A stretch of DNA of 40,383 nucleotides from Perkinsus chesapeaki. Its lineage: Eukaryota > Perkinsozoa > Perkinsida > Perkinsidae. The translations under genes and the position numbers were made by a program. Where the stretch lies: NCBI GenBank assembly GCA_013115145.1, contig JAAPAO010000313.1, forward strand, positions 1 through 40,383, written 5' to 3'. The notes under the pieces were generated by a model. It saw only the letters and a list, made by a program, of their open reading frames with translations. It was not told the DNA's origin and ran no database searches. Every line of letters starts with the position of its first letter. Position 1 is the stretch's first letter. This document shows positions 10,401 to 18,799 of this stretch, piece by piece.

Positions 10401-13400
10401 TGAATTGGAATTCGGTTTTTGGATTTGCAAAATAATTTCGGATGTGTCCGAGTGGACGATTACGATACCGGGAAAAGATTTTTTCATAAAAATGTGTTCT
10501 AATCAAAGAGTCGTAGAAGATGATCGGATGCGCCCCTCTGAAGGAATGAAATTCATGATGCTTCTTCCTTTTGCCCTTGGAACCAACAGATATGATCTCC
10601 TTTACAAGTATATGTTGTATATATAAATTACTGTATTATATCTTGCTATATCCATACATCTTTGAGCGCTAACTACTAACGAGAAGGAGTCGGGACTTGA
10701 ACATTTGTGAGAAGAATAGTTTTTATAATAGTGATATAAACTGGCATGTGATAGCGCACAATATTATATTAGATATATTCCACCACAATTCGCATTCTAC
10801 GTCCGCATTAGGGACGTTTTCCGGCCCTGGGGAACGCATTTCTCTGAGGGCAGGGGGCTTCCGGGTTCTAGCAGAGATGGTAAATGTTTCACGGTCCGGG
10901 ATGAAGCATTGAACCATTGAAGGGAGGATAATATCTATCATGAACCCTTTGTTGAAGCAAGAAGCCGCGCGAGATCAACTACCGACTAAGTCGTCTCGAT
11001 CTGTCGCAATTGGGGAACACCCGGAACATGCCATTTTTGTGTTGTCGTAGTTGCGGTAATTGATAGGGTTAATGTTTAGGTTCTTGATGAGGGGTCAGAT
11101 GAGAGAGAGCGAGGCGTCACCATTGATGTTTGTGTGAAGCATTTTGCAACACCGAAGGGGACGACGGTATCTTAGCTTCAAGCTTGCATCTTAAACTGGA
11201 GTATCTTAGGTTACTTTGCTTGACGCGCCCGGCCATAAGGATTTCGTTCCTAATATGTTGCTTGGGGCGGTTCAAGCCGATTTTGCGATTGTATTGGCTG
11301 ATGTGAAGGACTTCGATAAAGGGTTCACTCGAGGAGGTAGGCGAGGGATAATCGAACGCTGTGGACCCGAGTTGCTCTTTGGAACTGATTTTGTTGAGCT
11401 TGGTAATGCACTTGAGCTTGGCGGCCAAGGAGATTCAAACCCGGTATTGAACTACTGTAGAACGATTGATTTTGAAGAGAAGGGCCTTGATTGGTATAAC
11501 TTCCTCAGAAACGTGTTGTTGTCGTTGTTGAGGGGAAGCATCGTTGCGTAGATCTCTGGGATAGGAGATCAACAGACCCAGGCTGGCACGTAGTTCGATA
11601 AAAGACGAAGAAGAAATAATTTTTGATGAAAAATACTATAACAATCAAATTGCATTATAAGATTGTTGATCATAATATACGGTTGCCTCGGCTAGTGAGC
11701 ATAATTATATAGAGGTGTACGATAACACTTCCTGGTGGATGCGAGTCCTATACGGGAAAAGATTCTCGAGGTTCATCGAAATGCACTCTTGGCTGGTGAG
11801 TATGTTTGGAGTCAGGTCAAACGAAGGAGCATATTCGACTTCTCCGAGCGTTGGGTATTAGCAAGATTATTGTTGCCATTAATAAGATGGATCTTGTGGG
11901 TAAGCGGGGTAATTAGTCTAGTGGTTAGTTCCTTTGGCTTACTAACCGTTTCACCCTGGTTCTATTCCCGCATGGTGTGTTTTTAGATTATTCCCAGGAG
12001 CGGTACGATAGGGTACATGACGAGCTTGAAACGTTTATTGAAGGCGAATGTGGATTCAAAAAGGGAAATGTTTTCTATGTAAGCATCTTCGCTAGCAAAG
12101 CGAGATTGATGAACTTGATTAATGGAGGAATCTTCGTAGACTTAATTAACTCGGTAAACTACTCGTGGAGTAGCTAATCGTAGTTGATTAATAAACTGAT
12201 TATCGCTCAGTATCCCACCGATCATTCGTCCTTCATATTTCAGCTGTTAGTTACCAACTGCTGGATTTGTTGGAGAGAATCTGGTAGAGAGGAAAGACCC
12301 GAGGCTGACGGCATGGTGGCATGGTAGGCAGAAATAAAAGTCTCCTAGTGCTTTTGGAAACAGCTCCAACAATTCAGCGATGTTAACTGCTCAAGACAGT
12401 TCAGAGGGCCCACCTCGATCAATGTGTCCATTCTTCAAAAACGCTCGCGGAGAGATATTCCCGAACTTAGAATTTCTTTAAATTGTCAATGGAAGAGATG
12501 TCGGTGGCTCTCCCTTATGCACGCCGCTCTGCTTTGCATTTGGCGAGTTAGGCTCTTCTGAATCTTCTCTTGTCGTGTGCTGGTCAGGTTGAAGAAAATC
12601 TGCTTAGGGTGACAATAGAGCGAATTTTCAGGCGTTAGTGACTTTAACTCATCAGGTGATACGTTGGTTACCGCTATTGATCGATTGGCGGAGTCTTCTA
12701 GTGCGGAGGGAGCGGCTGCCAAAGCATCGCTTTCTGCACCACTCAGGATAGCTGTAGCAGATGTGTACAAATCTAGCAGCGGAGCACAGGTGAGATCCGA
12801 GCTTCAAGCGTGCAAGATACGTGTGAGGTTGCTTAGATATCTGGTAGAGTCGAGCAAGGCATGTTCAAAAGTGGTCAGAAGGTTATTGTTCTACCTGGTC
12901 GAGGGGATGATTCGAGCGCATGCACCATCCGAAATGTGTAGGCCATGGAAGCGAGCAACTCGGGAGATTGGAAGTGCGAACTTTTACTTCCCGAACGATC
13001 GTCGATATATGAATCGACAAGACTTCCGGAGGCTTTGATATTTCCAATTCGATAAATTGGCTGATTACTATGTACAACTTGCCTCTATCAGGTATAGGAA
13101 TGGTGAGGCTATGCAAATGGGCCAGAACTCAGAAGGTTACCCTGGGGACTACATCGACTTGGCGACACTACAAGGTGAGAGGGGGGCAGTAGGGATTGGG
13201 GTACTCTCATTTTGATATACGATTAATGGTAGAACCATATGAAGGAATTTGATTATTTACTCATCGAATCTTTTATACTGTATATATTTACTGTTATACA
13301 GAGAAGCGAATATTCAGTCAGATGATGTACAATAGTGTTCGGTTATATAGAAGCCACACTGCAGCACTGTGCACAAGAATGCAGCACGCGTGCGTTAGAC

Positions 13401-14960
13401 CAGTACGCCCCTGTCCCCCTGGGCATCGTTATTTCGCGCTGCACGCAATGAGCTGTCTTCCACTACAGTGAAGGAACCCTAATGAAAACCAAGACCAGAC
13501 CATCTTTGTCTGAGTCATGTGAATCACCACCTATCTGTGTCAGGTTTGGACCCTAATATGGTTAATAGAGGTTCGGTCCTCTGCGCTACCAATTCTACAC
13601 CTTGTCGAGTCTCCGACGTGATTCGAGCCAAGATCATGGTCTTCGATACCACAGTACCGATAGTTAAAGGCCAGAAGGTGAGCGATGCAATCTCGATTTT
13701 CAGTGAGATTCAAAGCAAAAGAGCTCAAAGGGTGCGTTAGAGACTTGTCATCGAGACGCGGCTTTGAGCTCTTTCTGGAGTTACGGAAGCTCGTATGGTT
13801 TTGAAGACAACATTGACGAGAAGTTTGGTATAATTTATAGTTTACAGAGAAGAGGAGTTATGAGGATATGAGTGTATAAATTTTATACCAAACTTCTCCC
13901 CAAAAAATTTTTGTAAAATTAATACCGGCCCGTATTTTATACAGTATAATTTTTGGCAGTAAATCACACCGTATAAAATGTATTCTTAGAAACATTAAAT
14001 GGATTGTTTTTTCTGATTTGTCATTTGCTATGTCAGGTTATGTTATATGCTCATGCATGTGTAGAGTCGGCCACAGTATCCCGGTTTATAGTGTTAGAAG
14101 GCAAGAAGGCTCCTGTGCCAGGGACACGCCCGAAACCTATCAAGTGAGAATGACCCCGTGTATTCGATTGCAAATAAGCAATTTGCCGGCGCTGGAATGT
14201 ATGCATCTGCTCGTCTACGTACGTTGGCGATGGAGAGAAATTTCGACATAAGAGGGCTACGGTGTTACTTAACACCAGTCACATTCTTCTGGGTCAATCA
14301 TACAGTGACAAAAAGAGTATAGGAATTAAACTCTCCCGGCAGCAGTTGCACATAGTATGGATAGTCTGGCGTTGGACTATAAACTCACACACAAGGCTAC
14401 GGTGTTCTTGCGATGACGAGGGAGCTGTAGACCTTCGGAAAGAAAGGTTCAGAAATATCTCAACATTGCATTGTTTGTTTTATAACACATCAATGCTGTC
14501 ATTCCCTGTTGACTATCTCATCACGTCACCTATGTAGAACTTCTACAGAAAAATGTAGACCACAAAGGCTTCTACAGTCTTTGTGGTCTACATTTTTCTC
14601 ATCTTTACAGTCTGTGAACTTTCCCGATTGGGCCAATGTCTGTCTCTCCGTGCTGATGCTTTGAATCCGTACTTGTACCTTTGGGAGGCTGAAAATGCCA
14701 TAATTACCACTTAACGAATGTTCAAGGCTATTGGATGCTTTTCCTCGGTCAGGTGTTTGACGAAAGGAGACTGTTGCACGGTTGAGCTTAGACTGGAGCA
14801 TCCAATATGTACGGATCCTATAGGTAAGTTTGTCACTCGCCACATAATGTGACCTGTTATCATTTCAGACCAGAAAGGTTCCATGGGTAAGGCCACTAGT
14901 TTATCAAGAATAGTTTTAAGAGATCGAGGCGAGACTGTGGCAGCTGGGATGATTGTGTAA
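7478..14960 (+). CDS. HBS1: HBS1-like translational GTPase (ribosome rescue), at least 19 exons
   Basis: Hbs1 works with Pelota/Dom34 to split stalled ribosomes in no-go and non-stop decay. Exons with consistent phases: 7478-7593, 7831-7883, 8592-8696, 9503-9594, 9790-9897, 9945-10034, 10081-10161, 11080-11166, 11210-11336, 11816-11899, 11987-12078, 12251-12283, ~12632-12789, 12837-12937, 13092-13174, 13544-13677, 14037-14143, 14753-14823, 14869-14960. About 604 codons in all, the normal size. The N-terminus ([15 protein letters not shown] plus an Asp/Tyr stretch) is typical of Hbs1. G1 is GHVDSGKST at ~9975. The switch I region reads [18 protein letters not shown]3 is DAPGHKD and G4 is INKMD. 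Domain 2/3 features include [13 protein letters not shown] and a conserved C-terminal barrel ending AAGMIV. The join between the exons at 12283 and 12632 is out of phase, so one tiny exon is missing from my model. Several introns carry tRNA-like inserts. Confidence 0.93.
8395..8492. repeat. AATTTTRCCGGA simple array in HBS1 intron 2
   Basis: Imperfect tandem copies of about 12-16 nt alternate GGAAATTTTACC, GGAAATTTTGCC and runs of G. The array lies inside the intron between 7884 and 8591. Similar AAATTTTCC or GGAAAATTT arrays occur at 20008-20130 and 38500-38605. Confidence 0.65.
9706..9775 (+). pseudogene. Degenerate tRNA-Lys(CTT)-like sequence in HBS1 intron 4
   Basis: This lies inside the intron 9595-9789, ending 14 nt before the 3' splice site. 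The T-arm is well kept (GTGGGTTCGAACCCCGG, a canonical B box). The 5' acceptor strand ATACTCG pairs only partly with CGAGGGT. An anticodon loop TTCTTAG would give CTT, but the anticodon stem has a mismatch and a wobble pair. The D-arm is poor, so it is not a functional tRNA. It is the longest tRNA-derived intron insert in the window. Confidence 0.6.
10035..10080 (-). other. 46-nt HBS1 intron made of an antisense tRNA 3' half
   Basis: The intron runs from GTAAAA to TCCTCAG and its boundaries are fixed by codon phase and the Hbs1 alignment (VEL then GHVSSREMH). On the minus strand it reads CACGGGTTCGATCCTCGG followed by CGATGACA, that is a T-arm with canonical B box, a 7-nt acceptor strand and an A discriminator. 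Nothing corresponds to the D-arm or 5' acceptor. The insert fills most of the intron. Confidence 0.75.
11900..11986 (+). other. 87-nt HBS1 intron consisting of a tRNA-like sequence
   Basis: Exon phase fixes the intron between the NKMDLV and DYSQERYD codons. After GTAA the sequence reads GCGGGGTAATTAGTCTAGTGG (A-box type), an anticodon-like segment, a B-box-like TGGTTCTATTCC, CCGC, then TTTTTAG. Both Pol III internal promoter elements are thus recognisable, at about tRNA spacing, and the 3' splice site is formed in a T run. The arms pair poorly (degenerate T-stem), so it looks like an old tRNA copy used as an intron. Confidence 0.65.
13818..13898. repeat. Inverted repeat in HBS1 intron (possible mini foldback element)
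   Basis: Perfect 16-nt arms, GAGAAGTTTGGTATAA at 13818-13833 and its complement at 13883-13898, extend with a 2-nt offset into AT-rich sequence. It sits inside the intron 13678-14036, followed by more AT-rich near-palindromes up to about 13960. It may be a MITE-like remnant; no target duplication was identified. Confidence 0.6.
14547..14599. repeat. Perfect 21-bp hairpin in HBS1 intron
   Basis: Arms 14547-14567 and 14579-14599 (starting AGAAAAATGTAGACC) are perfectly complementary around an 11-nt loop containing CTTCTACAG. The sequence lies in the intron 14144-14752. The loop repeats a CTTCTACAG found just before the left arm, suggesting a duplicated-then-inverted origin. A structured small RNA is conceivable but unproven. 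Confidence 0.8.
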
Positions 14961-15530
14961 AGTGTGCTGTTGTTTTCAACTAATACTGTTACATTGCTTT
15001 GGAGCTTCCATTAGTCTTATTCCGATTGTGTTCATATAGTTGTCGGTCGACAAGAACCACACAAAAGTGAAGAAAGAGAAGTCGCTTTCAATAACCGCCA
15101 CAACCTTCGATACATTTAATGTTCCTGACAATTCGGGCGATGTGAGAAACGCTGAATGTTGCTCTCGGCAATGCCACAAGAGGAACTATTGTTATTCCCG
15201 AATCGCTCAGGAGTAATAGCGCGATTGTGGAGTGTTGGCGAGAATGTCGAATAGGGTCAGTTAAGTTCATCAGAGGACATTAATGAGGCAAAAGTAACAC
15301 CTTCGAGTGTCATTCCATAACAGCGAAGCCTAGCTGGTCGCTATCACTATACTACGAAAATAGGTACCAAATCATCATGGAAAAATGAGATAGGTTCCCG
15401 AGACTGCAAACTAGCCTATTTGCTAAGTAACACGACATATGCTATCAACACCCGAGAAAGAGCGTTCACTGAAAGAATATCAGTAATGAGCACACCAGTT
15501 CAGTTCACTGGACTTCAGAGCTGAGAAGAC
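14961..15530. other. Intergenic region between convergent genes
   Basis: This lies between the HBS1 stop codon and the minus-strand flavoprotein stop, so it should hold both 3' UTRs. The small minus-strand frames (14976-15270) have no recognisable product and no splice logic. Nothing else is seen. Confidence 0.5.
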
Positions 15531-17744
15531 TCAGCACGTACACACAACATCAGAACCCCAACAAAGTGATGGGGACTTCCAATACATACAGTACGACCCT
15601 GCAACCAACTTGGAACACTGGAGGTCAGCTTGGTGGCAATCAGGAGCAGTAGTGGACCTCTGTGTGGTAACCTCGCCACTCGTTGGAGTGGGCGATTGAG
15701 TGGTGGAAGTTGACAACCCTCCGCTACATTGACAAGGCACGTTGCTTCCCCAACAGACGGGTGGATACTGATCGATTTTACAATAGGACCCAGGATAACC
15801 TTCCGCGCATATTGCATCAGCCATGGAACAGTCCATTCCAGTGGTCGGTGTCGTCGAAGTCGTGGAAGTAGTAGTGACAGGATAGGAACTTGTCGTTGCT
15901 GCAGTGGTTGTAGTGGTGGTAGCAGTTATGGTAGTAAAAGGCAAGGTAGCTGTTGTTGTGGATGGAGTAGTTGTTGTTGCGAACGGAGTGGTTGTTGTTG
16001 TTGTTGTGGATGGAGTAGTTGTTATGGTTGTTGCGAAGGGTGTGGTTGTTGTTGTTGCCTTCCGGCCACAAATCTCATCGTCAATCTGAATAGTCATATT
16101 CTTAATAGAGGGGAAGGCGAACATATCAATGCTATTATACTTGCACTTCACCTGCTGCAGCCTAGCATAGGTCTCGCTGTTTGGGAAGTACTGGTCGATC
16201 CACTCAAAGTCGGTGCTGAGGTCAGAGTCGATGTAGTTCTGATAAGCTTGATGAAGCGATACAGGCAGCACCGTACTATAGGCTTTGTGGAGCCACTGAA
16301 TTCTCTCCTGTGGAGGAGCTTGGTCAGGATACCAGCTTGCTATCATTTGCAGATGCCACCCGTCGACTCTGTGATCGAAAGCAGTGCACTTGCGGCCAGA
16401 ATGAGCGTCACAATCCTTGGGCTCTTCTGCCATGGCGTGACCATAGAAATCAAACTGAAGCACGCAGTCGGTATTCCACTTGCAGATGGGATCGAGGCTG
16501 AGCTCTGCCATGGTTTCGAGAGTAGCGATGTCGATGTCTTTGTCGAAATAGAGGGACTTTGCCTTATAAGGACTAGCCAGACTGTGAGTGTTCCAATCCC
16601 AGCACTCATTCATCGACTTCTTAAGTTCACTCTCACTGCATTTTTGGACACCATCGGGAGGATAGAAATCCATCCAGGACGCCGCAGTGCAGTCTGCCCA
16701 GAACCACATGGCCTCACCGAAGCTTTGCTCCAGGATAGAGTACTTTTCAACACCAACAGAATCAGCTAATGCCTGCACTTTCCCCTGGCAGGATGAGCAG
16801 TCGCCAGACGCATCGCAAATGCACTGCGCGCTAAACTGAATTGCGCCACCACCAAGGAACTTGCCGATTCCGAACATCTCCGGGCCGGCCGCCGAAGAGT
16901 GCATGAAGGTCTGGAAGGCTTTGATGCGTTGTGCTTGCAGGGAAGGATTCACGTCGGAGCTCTTCCCAGATATCACGACCACATTAGTGACTGGGAAGGC
17001 CTTATATCGCAGTGTGACGATGACGCCGTAATTACCACCCATACCACCCCTCAAGGCGAAGAACAGATCAGAGTGCTCGTTGAAGCCTGTGGCGGTCACT
17101 AGCTCGAATTTGCCGGTGGATTCGTTATACACCACAACATCAGCGGAGACCAACCTATCAGCGGTAATGCCGTACTTGGCAGAAGAGAGACCATGTCCCC
17201 CACCAGAGAGCAGACCGGCGATACCAACTGTTGGACCGGAGCCGGCTGCTAGACCGAGTGGAGGGTCGTGGCGGGCCAACCGAGAATATGCTTCAAGCAA
17301 GCGTAGGCCGGCACCCATTGAAGCGATGTAGTCACCGTTGACTTCGGATACACTGAAACCAGTTAGCCTCTCCAAATCGATAACAATACCATTATTAACA
17401 GTGGACTGGCCGATATACGAGCTTCCCTGATTGCTGCGAATCGCCACTGGCGCAACCTCCTCGTGACAAATTTGAAGCGCGGCGATGATGTCGTCGGCAG
17501 AAGTGACATTGACCATGGCAGCTGGCGAGTAACCGTGAGCTTGATCGAAGCGTTCGTTGTAGGGCGGTGGAATATCGGTGGTTTGCACTTGGCCAGGGAG
17601 GGCTGAGATTAAACGGGAGACAGCTGACTGGACATCACCGGTGGCCACCGCGCAAAGGGAGAAAATGGCAAGTATATAGGAAAACCACACCATTACGGAC
17701 GTTAAGACATAGTGCGATGTTCGCGGTAACCAAGTCATTCCCAA
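15531..17744 (-). CDS. Secreted BBE-like FAD oxidoreductase with Thr-rich stalk and two Cys modules
   Basis: A single exon of 737 aa. An N-terminal hydrophobic stretch (MVWFSYILAIFSLCAVATG from Met18) is a signal peptide. Residues ~60-255 match the FAD_binding_4/PCMH fold (GYSPAAMVNV, PPLGLAAGSGPTVG, GLLSGGGHGLSS, LFFALRGGMGGNYGV). Residues ~490-565 match the BBE domain (YQNYIDSDL, LQQVKCKYNSIDMFAFPSI). The two usual covalent flavin anchors are absent: RSNQGSSY (103-110) lacks the histidine and GSGPTVG (168-174) has Gly where the cysteine should be. Then comes a Thr-rich, probably O-glycosylated stalk (~570-645) and two modules with identical spacing C-X6-C-X8-C-X8-C-X6-C-X-C, each with GSYC and CWGS. 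Substrate is unknown. Being intronless among intron-rich genes hints at retroposition or lateral transfer. Confidence 0.93.
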   Translation of the reverse strand: MGMTWLPRTSHYVLTSVMVWFSYILAIFSLCAVATGDVQSAVSRLISALPGQVQTTDIPPPYNERFDQAHGYSPAAMVNVTSADDIIAALQICHEEVAPVAIRSNQGSSYIGQSTVNNGIVIDLERLTGFSVSEVNGDYIASMGAGLRLLEAYSRLARHDPPLGLAAGSGPTVGIAGLLSGGGHGLSSAKYGITADRLVSADVVVYNESTGKFELVTATGFNEHSDLFFALRGGMGGNYGVIVTLRYKAFPVTNVVVISGKSSDVNPSLQAQRIKAFQTFMHSSAAGPEMFGIGKFLGGGAIQFSAQCICDASGDCSSCQGKVQALADSVGVEKYSILEQSFGEAMWFWADCTAASWMDFYPPDGVQKCSESELKKSMNECWDWNTHSLASPYKAKSLYFDKDIDIATLETMAELSLDPICKWNTDCVLQFDFYGHAMAEEPKDCDAHSGRKCTAFDHRVDGWHLQMIASWYPDQAPPQERIQWLHKAYSTVLPVSLHQAYQNYIDSDLSTDFEWIDQYFPNSETYARLQQVKCKYNSIDMFAFPSIKNMTIQIDDEICGRKATTTTTPFATTITTTPSTTTTTTTPFATTTTPSTTTATLPFTTITATTTTTTAATTSSYPVTTTSTTSTTPTTGMDCSMADAICAEGYPGSYCKIDQYPPVCWGSNVPCQCSGGLSTSTTQSPTPTSGEVTTQRSTTAPDCHQADLQCSKLVAGSYCMYWKSPSLCWGSDVVCTC

Positions 17745-18799
17745 GGGGACAGGCTTTGTGTGCTGTGGCGCTAGGAGATAGTTTCATCGTTATTAGTCGA
17801 GTTCAGTGCCCTGAAACATGCCAAATGAGCCTGTGAGTTAACTACCGGGCTGAACCCCAAACTTCAGCGGTTCCGGCTCCAGCCAATAATAAGGGATGCT
17901 CTCGCGGTGCTCACAAAGCTACCGAGGGCCTGCGAGGAGGCCATTTCATCCCAACTTGATCTGGTCAAGTTGACCACTAGTCAATGACTATTGGGATAAT
18001 ACCGCAGTGTGACGGCGGCTGACGGTGATAGTCAACAACTATTCCGGACACCCGCACTTTATGGGGCTGCTGTTCGGACTAGATCGGTAATACCGATTCG
18101 GAGGGGAGGGGGCTCCGACGGAGCCGCTCCGCTTGGAACGGCTTTTCGCTGGATAATGCGGTTGCCCAACTTAATCGACAACATTGACGGCGTAAACAGT
18201 TGTACACTGTACGATTAAGCTTCAAGCAACTTGAACCTTGATCGTACATTGATCACCCTCGAATCAAGTGTGAATGCCGGATACCAGCGGCTGAAAGTAG
18301 TACATCATTACAGTGCGTAACTCCGAAGGAAACGAAATAGGTGTAGGAGACATAGGGCAATATGCCCCTATGGGGGGTATGTTTTTAGTAACATTCTTTA
18401 GATGGAAATTCCTCGTGATGCTTCGGCTCACCAAGCGAATTCGGCGATTAGAATAGTTTGATAAACATACAATAAAATATCAAGAAATATCATCGCCTTG
18501 ACAATGCTCGAGTTGGCCGAGTTGGCTGGCTGTCGATGACTCGAGAATCAGGACGAAGTCTGTTTAGCAGGAAGATGTTGTTCCCTCGGTACCATCTATG
18601 GCCTATTTTGATAAAAGTATTTCCAAGGTGATCGAGTTGCCTTTCTTACAGGGAAGTCGGTCATATGTCTTCTTGGACATTTTATTAGATATTCCCAAAG
18701 GACATCGCGTAAAGTATTTCCTCTCGAGGTTTGTTCCTTATGATACAGTTTACTGTATAAAACAACACGCAACAGTTGGAAAATATTAAAAATTATAGT
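17745..18799. other. Intergenic, with one-base-centre palindromes
   Basis: Upstream of the flavoprotein and downstream of the small GTPase (both minus strand), so promoter and 3' UTR should be here. No gene is recognised. Perfect palindromes with a single central base lie at 17962-17976 (arm TGGTCAA), 18083-18097 (arm ATCGGTA), 18111-18125 (arm GGCTCCG) and, overlapping it, 18119-18131 (arm CGGAGC). They belong to the class described for 22.9-27.9 kb. Confidence 0.5.

Noticed and set aside
13560-13590. B-box-like GGTTCGGTCCTC
   Set aside because: It lies in an HBS1 exon and encodes NRGSVLCA, a conserved stretch of the family.
15729-16769. 346-codon plus-strand frame rich in Cys and Gly
   Set aside because: It is the antisense shadow of the Thr-rich stalk and BBE domain.
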